Source of the DNA: Actinokineospora terrae
Lineage (GTDB): Bacteria > Actinomycetota > Actinomycetes > Mycobacteriales > Pseudonocardiaceae
Direction: 5' to 3'
DNA: 64,000 bases
Assembly (NCBI RefSeq): GCF_900111175.1
Contig: NZ_FOGI01000003.1
Coordinates: forward strand, 553,116-617,115
Shown: in pieces, positions 8,657-20,102 of the stretch
Layout of the letters: every line of letters begins with the position of its first letter
Position numbering within the stretch: the stretch's first letter is position 1
Position numbers and translations under genes: made by a program
Notes under the pieces: model-generated
The model's database searches: none
The model's input: only the letters and a program-made list of their open reading frames with translations
Told to the model about the DNA's origin: nothing

Positions 8657-10032
8657 CCGCCCGCCCTGGCTTGATCGCGGTCGCCGGTGCCGGTGGGTAC
8701 GTCGGGCGCAAGCTGGTCCGCGCGCTCGACGGGCCGGTCCTGGCGCTCGGTCGACGGGTCGAGGCGCTGCCGGACGGCGAGAACGTGCGCAAGGCGGCCG
8801 TCGACGTCACCGACACCGAGGCGTTGACCGAGGTGCTGCGCGGTGTGGAGACGGCGTACTACCTCGTCCACGGCATGGCGGCGGGCGGTGACTTCGCCGA
8901 GCGCGACCGGGCGACGGCGGCGTCGTTCGCGGCCGCGGCCGAGCAGGCGGGCGTCGGACGGATCATCTACCTGGGTGGACTTGGCCAGGGGCAGCTGTCA
9001 GCGCACCTGGCCAGCAGGCAGGAGGTCGGGCAGGTCCTGGCGCAAGCCGGTGTGCCGGTGGTGGAACTGCGGGCCGCGGTGATCATCGGCTCCGGCAGCA
9101 TCTCGTTCGAGATGCTGCGCTACCTCACCGAACGGCTGCCGGTGATGATCTGCCCGCGGTGGGTGGGCACGCGGGTCCAGCCGATCGCGGAGGCGGACCT
9201 GGTGGCGCACCTGGTGCGCGCGGCGGATCCGGACGTGCCGGCGGGCGTCCACGAGATCGGCGGCCCGGAGGTGGTGACCTACCTCGACCTCATGCAGACC
9301 TACGCGTCCGTGCGCGGGTTGCCCCGGCGCCGGATCGTGCAGGTGCCGCTGCTGACCCCGGGGCTCTCGGCGCACTGGGTCAACCTGGTCACCCCGGTCG
9401 ACCGGTCGGTCAGCCGCTCGCTCATCGACAGCCTCACCACCGATGTCGTGGTCACCACCCCGAGCCCGGTTTTCGCCATCGAGCCGACCCCGGTCGCCGA
9501 GGCCATCCTGTCCACATTGGACGCCCAAAAGGACCGGGTCGCCGCCAAGGCCTTCGACTTCACCAACGGCGTCCTCGACGGCGTCTTCACCCTCGCCACC
9601 GACGTCGACATCCCCCACTCCGACACCCCGGCCGCCCGCCTCGACCTCCGCCGCTGCGGCGGCTCCCTGCGCTGGTACGGCTGGGCCTGGGCCTGGTGGC
9701 TCCGCATGCTCCTCGGCCGCCTCTTCGGCGAACGCCTCTCCTTGCACCGCCCGGCGAAAGTCACCAAGGGCGCCACTGTGGACTGGTGGACAGTGGCGGA
9801 ATTCGGCGACCAGTACATCGTGCTGCGCACGGAGAAGTGGTTCTGCGGCGAGGCGTGGCTGGGGTACCGGATCAGCGGGACGAAGCTGCGCCAGGTGGGG
9901 GCGTTGCGGTCCCGGGGGTTGCTGGGGTGGGTCTACTGGCGGGCGGTGTACCCGATCCACCTGGTGGTGTTCCGGGTGATGGCGCGCAAGCAGGTCACTC
10001 GGGCGCACGCACTGGCGCAGCAGGGTCACTGA
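8653..10032 (+). CDS. NAD(P)-binding epimerase-like protein with DUF2867 domain
   Basis: A 459-residue two-domain protein. Residues 1-300 form an atypical short-chain-dehydrogenase/NmrA-like Rossmann domain (IAVAGAGGYVGRKLVRAL near the start, then IIYLGGLG and VVELRAAVIIGSGS). The last 140 residues fit DUF2867, with tryptophan-rich LRWYGWAWAWWLRMLLGRL and a typical FGDQYIVLRTEKWFCGEAWLGYRI region. Such proteins are annotated as SDR family oxidoreductases of unknown substrate, possibly lipid- or quinone-related. The ATG overlaps the stop of the upstream small gene by four bases. The 3' end overlaps the convergent [2Fe-2S] gene by seven bases. Confidence 0.8.
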   Translation: MTARPGLIAVAGAGGYVGRKLVRALDGPVLALGRRVEALPDGENVRKAAVDVTDTEALTEVLRGVETAYYLVHGMAAGGDFAERDRATAASFAAAAEQAGVGRIIYLGGLGQGQLSAHLASRQEVGQVLAQAGVPVVELRAAVIIGSGSISFEMLRYLTERLPVMICPRWVGTRVQPIAEADLVAHLVRAADPDVPAGVHEIGGPEVVTYLDLMQTYASVRGLPRRRIVQVPLLTPGLSAHWVNLVTPVDRSVSRSLIDSLTTDVVVTTPSPVFAIEPTPVAEAILSTLDAQKDRVAAKAFDFTNGVLDGVFTLATDVDIPHSDTPAARLDLRRCGGSLRWYGWAWAWWLRMLLGRLFGERLSLHRPAKVTKGATVDWWTVAEFGDQYIVLRTEKWFCGEAWLGYRISGTKLRQVGALRSRGLLGWVYWRAVYPIHLVVFRVMARKQVTRAHALAQQGH

Positions 10033-10907
10033 GGCTTCGACAGCCAGCGCACCAGTTCGAAACCTCGCACTGCCGCGGGGACCGTTGCCGAGCAGGTCAG
10101 TGGGGTGTCGCTGCGGTGGAAGGTGGCGCGGACTTCCAGGATGGCGCCGTCGAGGGTTACTTCCCATTGTTCGTGGCCGGTGTGGCGGACCGACTGGGGT
10201 GGGAAGGAGCCGAGGCGGGTGTCGCCGGATTCGGCACGTGCCAGGTCTTGGGCGGCCTGGACCGGGGCCGAATACGTTGTTCGGCCGCGGAAGTGGGCCA
10301 GTTCGAGCAAGCCTGCCTCGTGCTGGTGGACGATCCGCGAGGCCAGCTCAGGCGGGACTTGGCCGTAGTAGAGGCCATGTGGCAGTACGACCATGTTGCC
10401 CGCGAACCGATCCCCGCCCACGTGCGTGCACTCCCACGTCTCCTCCGGGCGCACCGAGGCCAAAGCCGCGGCAAGGGGTCGGCCACGGATCGCGCAACAG
10501 GCATCGTGGCGGCTATGCGCGCACACCAGGTAGATCGGCGCCGACGAGAGTTCACCGCGCGGCGCGGCCAATCCGAGGTCGGTCAACTCAAGGGGATCGC
10601 GGTAGGAACTCCACCACGCGCGCTCCTGCCCAGGGGTCGACTCGACGAACGCCCACCGCCGTAGACCCTCGCGCGCGCGGCCGGGGCGGCGGATCAACAG
10701 CACCCGCGCGTGCACCGCCTCAGCCTGCGCGGCGATGGCGGACACGACCTCGTCCGGCAACGACGAGTCCCGCCACGGGTGCGGACCCCACGGGCCCGGT
10801 TGTTCGACCAAGATCCAGTGCCGGACCGGCGGAGCGCTGGCGCCGAGGGGATCGCCTCGGCGGAGGCAGCCGTCGGCGCAGCGCTCCACGGGGTGGTCAG
10901 CGGTCAC
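10026..10907 (-). CDS. Sucrase/ferredoxin-like [2Fe-2S] protein
   Basis: A 293-residue member of the sucrase-ferredoxin-like (thioredoxin-fold [2Fe-2S]) family. The diagnostic region is YLVCAHSRHDACCAIRGRP, with Cys129, Cys137 and Cys138, followed by WECTHVGGDRFAGNMVVLP (Cys160, His162). Two more cysteines sit at positions 10 and 14. The protein is soluble and cytoplasmic and probably carries electrons. GTG 10907 lies inside the 3' end of the JmjC gene (11-base overlap), so the two are translationally coupled in an operon that begins with the repeat peptide. I infer it may feed electrons to, or protect the iron of, the oxygenase; no direct evidence. Confidence 0.82.
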   Translation of the reverse strand: MTADHPVERCADGCLRRGDPLGASAPPVRHWILVEQPGPWGPHPWRDSSLPDEVVSAIAAQAEAVHARVLLIRRPGRAREGLRRWAFVESTPGQERAWWSSYRDPLELTDLGLAAPRGELSSAPIYLVCAHSRHDACCAIRGRPLAAALASVRPEETWECTHVGGDRFAGNMVVLPHGLYYGQVPPELASRIVHQHEAGLLELAHFRGRTTYSAPVQAAQDLARAESGDTRLGSFPPQSVRHTGHEQWEVTLDGAILEVRATFHRSDTPLTCSATVPAAVRGFELVRWLSKPQ

Positions 10908-12150
10908 AGGGGACGAGGATTCCCTCTCGCAGGAGTCTGCGCACGAGGACTGTCTGGTCGGTCACCGGCAGGTCGGGCAATTCACCCACGACGCACGGCT
11001 CGCCGGTCAACAGTGCGCGGACGGCCGCACCGGTGCTCGACGGCAGGGACAGTTCGTCACCAGGGACCTCGACGACGACCTGATCACCGTCTTCGCGTAA
11101 CCGGTACCGCAGCCCGGACCGCAATCGCACCCACGACCCCGTCGTGGCATTGTGCGCGGCAGCCGCCTGTGCCAGCGGCCCCATCGGCTCCGGCCGTGTT
11201 CCGTGCCACACCCGGTCCCTGACCCGCCGGACGACCTCGTCCACCGGCGTTTCCCGCAACACGCGCGCCAGGGCCTCGACCGTCGCGTCGAGGTGCGGCG
11301 CCACCTGGTCCGGATCGGCGACGTCGATGCCGAGGGGCAGGGTCGCGCGCAGGTCGTCGTCCCGTCCCGCCAACCCCAGCAGCGCCTCGACCAGCGTGTA
11401 CCGGGTCAGCACGTGCACCCCGACCGTGAGGTGCGCGGACACCTCACCCAGAGCCGTGGCGGAATGCAGGTACCCACGCGGCAAGTACAACGCGTCGCCG
11501 GGGTTGAGGGTTTCCTCGATCAGCGGTGCCTCGAGCGCACGAGCCGCGACCGCGTCGGCGTGCTGGTCCCACGGCTGGCTCCGCAGCGGGTCGTGGTGCA
11601 CGGGCGCGTGGACCCGCCACCGCTTCTGGCCCGCGACCTGGAGCACGAATACGTCGTGCACGTCGTAGTGCGCCGAGAACCCCTGCGACGACGGTGGCGT
11701 GATGTAGGCGTTGATCTGCACCGGGTGCCCCAGGTCGACGCCGAGCTGACCTGCGAAGTCGATCAGCGGCGGCCACAGCCGGTGCAACCCCTGCAGCACC
11801 ACGGTGGCCCCGGTGCCGAACAGCCGCGCCACCTTGTCGTCGGAGACCTGGTCACCGATCTCCGCGCCGACCCCGCCGCCCGAGGTGAACTGGTTCGACG
11901 ACAGCACCGCGCCGTCCTTGGCGACCCGCAGGAACGGGGTCCGCAGGCCGCGCCGGGACAGCAGCTCGTCCACGTCGGCGAGGGTCAGCAGGTCGTCGAA
12001 CCCCTTGGGCAGCCCGCCCGCCGGGGTCAGCAGCGGCTGAGCGCCCCAGAACGTGGCCGCGAACTCGTCCGGCTCGACGCCGACGCAGCGCCGGACGGCC
12101 GGGCGGTCCGTGCTGGACCACCCGACCGGGGGCAGGGGACTGGCTGTCAT
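10897..12150 (-). CDS. JmjC/cupin-type Fe(II)/2-oxoglutarate oxygenase (ribosomal-oxygenase-like)
   Basis: A 417-residue JmjC-fold oxygenase related to the NO66/YcfD class of protein hydroxylases. The iron triad is visible: His161 and Asp163 (SAHYDVHDVFVLQV) and a distal His229 (PRGYLHSATA). A typical VQINAYITPPSSQGF strand precedes the HxD. The C-terminal third resembles the dimer and winged-helix part of ribosomal oxygenases. Family members hydroxylate protein side chains (His, Arg, Asn or Asp) using 2-oxoglutarate and oxygen. Its ATG overlaps the stop of the upstream Gly/Asp/His-rich peptide gene (ATGA), and its own 3' end overlaps the ferredoxin-like gene. I therefore infer that the repeat peptide is its substrate. 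A housekeeping ribosomal-protein hydroxylase is the alternative. Confidence 0.85.
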   Translation of the reverse strand: MTASPLPPVGWSSTDRPAVRRCVGVEPDEFAATFWGAQPLLTPAGGLPKGFDDLLTLADVDELLSRRGLRTPFLRVAKDGAVLSSNQFTSGGGVGAEIGDQVSDDKVARLFGTGATVVLQGLHRLWPPLIDFAGQLGVDLGHPVQINAYITPPSSQGFSAHYDVHDVFVLQVAGQKRWRVHAPVHHDPLRSQPWDQHADAVAARALEAPLIEETLNPGDALYLPRGYLHSATALGEVSAHLTVGVHVLTRYTLVEALLGLAGRDDDLRATLPLGIDVADPDQVAPHLDATVEALARVLRETPVDEVVRRVRDRVWHGTRPEPMGPLAQAAAAHNATTGSWVRLRSGLRYRLREDGDQVVVEVPGDELSLPSSTGAAVRALLTGEPCVVGELPDLPVTDQTVLVRRLLREGILVPCDR

Positions 12151-12440
12151 CGGGCGCTGCCGTCGGCACCGCCATCCGCGCCGCCGTCGCCGCCCGCACC
12201 GCCGTCCGCGGCACCGTGGTCCGATCCGGCACCGCCGTCAGCGCCACCGTCCGCGCCGCCGTCGTGACCACCCGGCACGCCGGACGCGCCGTGGTCGGCG
12301 ACACCCGCGCCGCCATCGGCACCCCCGTCGGCACCGCCGTCGCCGCCCGCGCCACCGTCCTTGGCGCCGTGGTCAGAACCAGCGCCGCCATCGGCTCCCG
12401 CGGTGTGGCCGCTGCGGATGTCGTCGTCTTCGAGAGACAT
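12147..12440 (-). CDS. Gly/Asp/Ala/His repeat peptide, candidate modified-peptide precursor
   Basis: A 97-residue peptide made almost only of Gly, Ala, Asp and a few His, built on GGADGGAD units. An internal duplication is visible: residues 19-43 and 70-94 are identical except Lys27/Ala78, offset by 51 residues. A short acidic leader (MSLEDDDIRS) precedes the repeats. SDHGA/ADHGA and GHDGG motifs place His next to Asp. There is no signal peptide or cysteine. The ATG has GGAGG ahead (CGAGGAGGTAGCC upstream), and the stop overlaps the JmjC start. Such a protein could be mistaken for a GC-rich artefact, but the start signal, tight coupling and synonymous differences between the two repeats argue it is translated. 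Function unknown; a hydroxylation substrate or ribosomal natural-product precursor is inferred. Confidence 0.65.
   Translation of the reverse strand: MSLEDDDIRSGHTAGADGGAGSDHGAKDGGAGGDGGADGGADGGAGVADHGASGVPGGHDGGADGGADGGAGSDHGAADGGAGGDGGADGGADGSAR
12159..12386 (-). repeat. Two 75-bp direct repeats inside the peptide gene
   Basis: Bases 12312-12386 and 12159-12233 encode the same 25-residue block, one residue apart in sequence. The DNA copies differ at synonymous positions, so the duplication is not fresh and the protein sequence seems to have been kept. Confidence 0.7.
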
Positions 12441-12654
12441 GGCTACCTCCTCGTGGTGGGTGACCCATCAGGTGGGTCCTCGCCTTGGTACCCCCGAACG
12501 GGTCAGGCCATGCGCGGATCCACCCAGTGGGTCGGTCACAGGCCCTATACCCCGGGACGGCTCGGTCATGCGCGGAATCCACCCATCGGGCATCACGTTT
12601 GCCCCGGGTGGGGGTCGGGTAACTCAGGGCGGGGCGGAACGCGCGGGAGGTGCG
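12441..12654. promoter_or_regulatory. Divergent promoter region, peptide operon versus kinase
   Basis: A 214-base gap between the leftward peptide operon and the rightward kinase. It contains imperfect repeats of CCACCCA, GGGTGGGTC-like and ATCCACCCA blocks (12460-12480, 12510-12530, 12575-12590) and a CCCGGG-rich stretch. GGGAGG at about 12645 serves the kinase ATG. No promoter hexamers assigned. Confidence 0.35.
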
Positions 12655-13848
12655 ATGGGGACGCCGACGTTGCTCGACGACCGCTATCTGGTCGGCGAGC
12701 TCATCGGTTCGGGGGGCATGGCGGACGTGCACCGCGCGGTGGACACCCGGTTGGGTCGTCCGGTCGCGGTCAAGCTCTTCCACCCGAAGGCAGACGGCGG
12801 GACCGTCGCCAGGCTCGACACCGAGGCCAGGCTGCTGGCCGGGCTGTCGCACCCGGGCGTGGTCCGGGTGTTCGACGTCGCCGTGGACAACGAGCGCCCG
12901 TACCTGGTGATGCACCTGGTCGAGGGCGGCACGCTGCGCGACCGGCTCGACCGCGGTCCGCTGCCCGCCACCGACGTTGCCGCGTTCGGGACGCGGCTGG
13001 CCGAGATCCTCGGCTACGTGCACTCGAACGGCATCGTGCACCGCGACGTCAAGCCGTCCAACGTGCTGATCGACGACGAGGGCGCCTGCTACCTGGCCGA
13101 CTTCGGCATCGCGCGCGCCCTCGGCGGGGCCAGGCTGACCTCGACCGGGCACTGCGTCGGCACCGCGGCCTACCTGGCGCCCGAGCAGGTCCGCGGTCAG
13201 CTGACCGGACCGGCGGGCGACATCTACTCCCTCGGGCTCGTGCTGCTGGAGTGCCTGACCGGCGCGACCGCGTACGAGGGGTCCGACATCGAGGCGGCGA
13301 TCGCCCGGCTGACCCGCGACCCCGAGATCCCGGACTGGCTGCCGACCGCGTGGGTCGACGTGATCACCGCGATGACCCGGCGCGAGCCGGACGACCGGCC
13401 GGACGCAGCCGAGTGCGCCAGGCTGCTGGCCGCGGCGGCGGGCTCGGACCCCGTGCAGGCGCCCTCGACCGCACCGCGGCCCGCCCGGCGCGACGTGACC
13501 GCCCACGCGCCGATGGACTTCGCCGACGAACCGCACGCGCGGCGCACCCCGTCGCGGCTGGTGCACGCGAGCCTGATGGCCGGGGCGGTGCTGATCGGCG
13601 GGGCCGCGGTGCTGCTCTCGACCGGGTCGTCCACCGCCGACCCAAGCCCGACCCCGGCGGCGGTCACCATGACAACGGTGCCGACGACCACCCAGGGCAT
13701 GGCACCGATGCCGATGGGCGTCGCAACGGGTGTGATCGAGGTGCCCACCGTGCAGACCAAGGTGGTCACGATCACCCGCGAGCAGCGGCCGCGGTTCACC
13801 TGGCCCCCGTACCCGGGTGGCTGGGGCGACTGGGGCGACGGCGGCTGA
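12655..13848 (+). CDS. Membrane Ser/Thr protein kinase (PknB class)
   Basis: A 397-residue Hanks-type kinase. Gly-rich loop IGSGGMADV, catalytic Lys40, HRD at 129-131 with DVKPSN, DFG at 149-151, and activation-loop end GTAAYLAPEQ are all present, so it should be active. A proline-rich linker leads to one membrane helix (about 303-323). The short extracellular tail is rich in Thr/Pro/Met and ends in an aromatic-glycine run (PYPGGWGDWGDGG). There are no PASTA domains. ATG 12655 follows GGGAGG; longer in-frame starts read into the promoter region. It is divergent from the repeat-peptide operon and 174 bases ahead of glgX. The input signal is unknown. Confidence 0.88.
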   Translation: MGTPTLLDDRYLVGELIGSGGMADVHRAVDTRLGRPVAVKLFHPKADGGTVARLDTEARLLAGLSHPGVVRVFDVAVDNERPYLVMHLVEGGTLRDRLDRGPLPATDVAAFGTRLAEILGYVHSNGIVHRDVKPSNVLIDDEGACYLADFGIARALGGARLTSTGHCVGTAAYLAPEQVRGQLTGPAGDIYSLGLVLLECLTGATAYEGSDIEAAIARLTRDPEIPDWLPTAWVDVITAMTRREPDDRPDAAECARLLAAAAGSDPVQAPSTAPRPARRDVTAHAPMDFADEPHARRTPSRLVHASLMAGAVLIGGAAVLLSTGSSTADPSPTPAAVTMTTVPTTTQGMAPMPMGVATGVIEVPTVQTKVVTITREQRPRFTWPPYPGGWGDWGDGG

Positions 13849-14022
13849 CCCGATCGGTGACCCCGCCCACAGCGGGCCCTGATCAGCGGCTCGACCTGCG
13901 GTCGGCGCTCATTCGCCATCCTGCGGCCCGACCCCTGGTCCCCATAGGCTTGGCACCGCGCGACCCCGAGATGTGACCGCCTCGCGCCGTACCCCGCGGC
14001 CGGGCAAGAACGAGGAGACCGT

Positions 14023-16142
<2,120 letters not shown>

Positions 16143-16143
<1 letters not shown>

Positions 16144-18380
16144 TGCGGTCGACCTACCGCGTTCAGCTGCGGCCGGGCTTCGGGTTCGCCGAGGCCGCCG
16201 CGATCGTCGACTACCTGTCCGACCTGGGCGTGGGGGCGCTCTACAGCTCGCCGATCCTGACGCCGACGCCGGGGTCCACGCACGGGTACGACGTGGTGGA
16301 CCCGTCCCGGGCGAACCCGGAGCTGGGTGGCGAGCCCGCGCGGAAAGCGCTGGTGGACCGGTTGCGCGGCGCGGGGTTGGACCTCGTCGTCGACATCGTG
16401 CCGAACCACATGGCGGTGGAGGTGCCGTCGACCAACAAGTGGTGGTGGGACGTGCTGTCGCACGGCCCGGCCTCGCGGTACGCCCGGTACTTCGACATCG
16501 AGTCGTTCCCGGTGCTGCTGCCGGTGCTCGGGTCCGATGAGGACGTGTCCGAGCTGAGCGTGGACGGCGATGTGCTGCGGTACTACGACCACGCGTTCCC
16601 GATCGCGCCGGGCACGGGTGAGGGCAGCCCGGCCGAGGTGCACGACCGGCAGCACTACCGGTTGATCGACTGGCGTCGGGCCGGGCAGGAGCTGAACTAC
16701 CGGCGGTTCTTCGACGTGACAACGCTTGCGGGCGTGCGCGTGGAGGACGAAGAAGTGTTCGAGGCGACCCACGGCGAGGTGCTGCGGTGGGTCGGCGAGG
16801 GCGATGTCCAGGGGTTGCGGGTCGACCACCCGGACGGTCTGGCCGATCCCGGCGGGTACGTGCGGCGGCTGGCCGAGCGGGCCCGGTGCTGGATCGTCGT
16901 GGAGAAGATCCTGGAGCCAGGCGAGGAACTGCCCTCGTCGTGGCCGGTGGCGGGGACGACGGGGTACGACGCGCTGCGCGAGGTGTGCGGGGTTTTCGTC
17001 GACCAGAGCGCCGAGGGGGCGTTCACCAAGCTCGCGGACTCGCTGGGGGTGCCGACGGACTACCCGGCGGTGGTCGACGAGTCCCGCCGGTTGATCACGT
17101 CGCGGTCGCTGGCGGCCGAGGTGCGGCGCATCGCCTCGCACGTGACCGGTGTGGACGGTGAGCTCGCCCGGTCGGCCGTGGCGGAGTTGATGGTGGCGTT
17201 CCCGGTGTACCGGTCGTACCTGCCGGAGGGGGTCGAGTACCTGACCGCGGCCCTGGCCCGGGCGCGGTCGCAGCGGCCGGACCTGGGGGCGGCCCTGGAC
17301 GCCATCGACGCCCAGATGCGGGCCGGGGGCGAGCTGGCGACCCGGCTGCAGCAGACGTCGGGGATGGTGGTGGCCAAGGGGACCGAGGACACCACGTTCT
17401 ACCGGTACACCCGGTTCGCGGCCCTCAACGAGGTCGGCGGCGACCCGTCGCACTTCGGGGTGAGCGTCGAGGAGTTCCACGCCGCGCAGGCGCACCGGGA
17501 GGCGACGCACCCGCTGGCGATGACCGCGCTGTCCACTCACGACACCAAGCGGTCGGAGGACGTGCGGGCGCGGATGGCGGTGCTGTCCGAGATCCCCGAC
17601 GAGTTCGCCGAGGCGGTGCGCGGGTGGACCTCTCGGCGCGGCATTCCCGAACCGTCGCTGAACCTGTTGGCGTGGCAGACGTTGCTGGGGGCCTGGCCGA
17701 TCAACCCGGACCGGCTCTCGGCGTACCTGGACAAGGCCGCGAAGGAAGCCAAGATCCGCACGTCGTGGACCGAGCACGACGAGGAGTTCGAGGAGACCGT
17801 GCGGGCGTGGCCGCGCGCGGTGCTCGGCGACGCGGGACTGCTGGCCGAGGTGAAGGCGTTCGCGTCGCGGATCGCGCCGCACGGGTGGTCGAACTCGCTG
17901 GGGCAGAAGCTGTTGCAGCTGGCAGGCCCTGGCGTTCCGGACGTGTACCAGGGCACGGAGCTGTGGGATCTGTCCCTTGTGGACCCGGACAACCGGCGGC
18001 CGGTTGACTTCGCCGACCGGGCGGAGCTGCTGGCCAAACTGGCCTCGGGGTGGCCGCCGCCGATCGACGAGACGGGGGCGGTGAAGCTGCACCTGGTGCG
18101 CACCGCGCTGCGGTTGCGCCGAGAGCGGCCGTCCTTGTTCACCGGGTACACACCTTTGTACGCCAACGGTTCTGCCGCGCGGCACGTGGTCGCGTTCGAG
18201 CGGACGGGCCTCATCGCGGTGGCGACCCGGTTGCCCGCGACGCTGCCGGGGTGGGCGGACACGGCGCTGGACCTGCCCGCGGGCGAGTGGGTGGACCAGT
18301 TGACGGGACGGGTGACGGACGGGCGGTTGGCGGACATGCTCGCCGACTACCCGGTGGCGCTACTGGTGCGGGGGGCGTGA
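16143..18380 (+). CDS. treY: Malto-oligosyltrehalose synthase TreY
   Basis: A 745-residue GH13 enzyme that turns the reducing end of a maltodextrin into a trehalosyl group. It has the characteristic N-terminus STYRVQLRPGFGFAEAAAIVDYL and DLGVGALYSSPILTPTPGSTHGYDV, then VVDIVPNHMAV, LRVDHPDGLADP and IVVEKILEPGE, and near the C-terminus GVPDVYQGTELWD. The length is normal for actinobacterial TreY. TGATG overlaps at both ends tie it translationally to glgX and treZ. Confidence 0.95.
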
Positions 18381-20095
18381 TGGCCGAGCCGTTCAGCGTG
18401 TGGGCACCGCAGCGGTCGCGGGTGCGGCTCGACGTCGGCGGTTCGTGGCACGAGATGGCCCGCGACGACCGGGGTTGGTGGCACGCGGAGGTTCCCGGCG
18501 CCGGGCCGGGCACGGACTACGCGTTCCTCGTGGACGATGACGACACGCCGCTGCCGGACCCCCGGTCGCTGTGGCAGCCCAACGGCGTGCACGGGCCGTC
18601 GCGGCGGTACGAGCACCGGGCGTACGAGTGGTCGGACTCGGCGTGGACCGGGCGTCCTGTTGCCGGGCGGGTCATCTACGAGCTGCACGTCGGGACGTTC
18701 ACCACGGCGGGGACGTTCGACGGGGCGGCCGAGAAGCTGGACCACCTGGTGTCGCTCGGCGTCGATTTCGTGGAAGTGTTGCCGGTCAACGCTTTCGACG
18801 GCGTGTCGGGGTGGGGGTACGACGGCGTGCTGTGGGGCGCCGCGCACGAGCCCTACGGCGGGCCGGACGGGTTCAAGCGGTTCGTCGACGCCTGCCACGC
18901 GCGCGGGCTCGGGGTGATCTTGGACGTCGTCTACAACCACTTGGGACCGTCCGGCGCGTACCTGGACCGGTTCGGGCCGTACTTCGCGGGCAAGAACCTC
19001 TGGGGTCCGACGATCAACCTGGACGGGCCGGATTCCGACGAGGTCCGCCGGTACGTCATCGACAACGCCCTGGGCTGGCTGCGCGACTTCCACGTCGACG
19101 GGCTGCGGCTCGACGCGGTGCACGCCCTGGTGGACACCCGCGCGACGCACCTGCTGGAGGAGTTGGCGGTCGAGGTCGAGGCGCTCTCGACCGGGCTGGG
19201 GCGGCCGTTGTCGCTGATCGCGGAGTCGGACCTGAACGACCCCCGGCTCGTGACCCCGCGCGCGGGCGGCGGCCTCGGCCTGGACGCGCAATGGTGCGAC
19301 GACCTGCACCACGCCCTGCACGTCGCGCTCTCCGGGGACACTTCCGGCTACTACAAGGACTTCGAGGGGCAACTGCCCACAACGTTGCGCTCGGCGTTCT
19401 TCCACGCGGGCACGTGGTCCTCGTTCCGCCGCCGCACGCACGGCCGCCCTGTTGACGTCCGGACCACACCGGGGCACCGATTCCTGGCCTACTTGCAGAA
19501 CCACGACCAGATCGGCAACCGTGCGACCGGCGACCGGCTGACCGCAACGGTCTCCCCCGCCCGCGTCCTGTGCGGTGCGGCACTGGTCTTCTGCTCCCCG
19601 TACACCCCGATGCTCTTCATGGGCGAGGAGTGGGCGGCTGGCACCCCGTGGCAGTTCTTCGCGTCCTTCCCCGACCCGGATCTGGCCGAGGCAGTGCGAA
19701 CAGGCCGCCGCCGAGAGTTCGCCGACCACGGCTGGGGCGAGTCAGAGGTCCCAGACCCCATGTCCCCCGACACGGTCGCAGCGTCCACTCTGGACTGGTC
19801 GGAGCTCGCGTCAGCTGATCACCGATCCGTGCTGGAGACCTACCGGGCACTGATCGCCTTGCGCCGCAACCACCCCGAACTAGCCGACCCCCGCCTGGAC
19901 CGCTTCACCGTCGAGGACCACGACGGGTTTCTCCTGCTACACCGGGGATCTCTGCGAGTGGCCGTCAACCTGAGCCCCTCACCGGTGACAGTTCCCGTGC
20001 GAGCGACGTCCATTCTCCTTGCCGCCGAAGGGGTCTCCAGCTCCCCGGAGACCCTGACCCTCCCGCCGGACACCTTCGCGGTGGTCGGCATCTAG
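18380..20095 (+). CDS. treZ: Malto-oligosyltrehalose trehalohydrolase TreZ
   Basis: A 571-residue GH13 enzyme that releases trehalose from the TreY product. It begins with a beta domain (FSVWAPQRSRVRLDV), followed by VIYELHVGTFT, WGYDGVLWGAAHEPYGGPDG, GVILDVVYNHLGPSG, DGLRLDAVHAL (nucleophile), LIAESDLNDPRLV (acid/base) and YLQNHDQIGNRATGDRL. It is the last gene of glgX-treY-treZ, followed by a gene-free stretch with DnaA-box-like repeats and a hairpin. In actinomycetes the product supports osmoprotection and, in mycolata, envelope glycolipids. Confidence 0.95.
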   Translation: MAEPFSVWAPQRSRVRLDVGGSWHEMARDDRGWWHAEVPGAGPGTDYAFLVDDDDTPLPDPRSLWQPNGVHGPSRRYEHRAYEWSDSAWTGRPVAGRVIYELHVGTFTTAGTFDGAAEKLDHLVSLGVDFVEVLPVNAFDGVSGWGYDGVLWGAAHEPYGGPDGFKRFVDACHARGLGVILDVVYNHLGPSGAYLDRFGPYFAGKNLWGPTINLDGPDSDEVRRYVIDNALGWLRDFHVDGLRLDAVHALVDTRATHLLEELAVEVEALSTGLGRPLSLIAESDLNDPRLVTPRAGGGLGLDAQWCDDLHHALHVALSGDTSGYYKDFEGQLPTTLRSAFFHAGTWSSFRRRTHGRPVDVRTTPGHRFLAYLQNHDQIGNRATGDRLTATVSPARVLCGAALVFCSPYTPMLFMGEEWAAGTPWQFFASFPDPDLAEAVRTGRRREFADHGWGESEVPDPMSPDTVAASTLDWSELASADHRSVLETYRALIALRRNHPELADPRLDRFTVEDHDGFLLLHRGSLRVAVNLSPSPVTVPVRATSILLAAEGVSSSPETLTLPPDTFAVVGI

Positions 20096-20102
20096 CACCC
20101 GG

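Noticed and set aside
12147..12440. Dismissing the Gly/Asp peptide as a GC-composition artefact
   Set aside because: Kept as a gene because GGAGG precedes its ATG, its stop overlaps the JmjC start, and its duplicated blocks differ mainly at synonymous sites.
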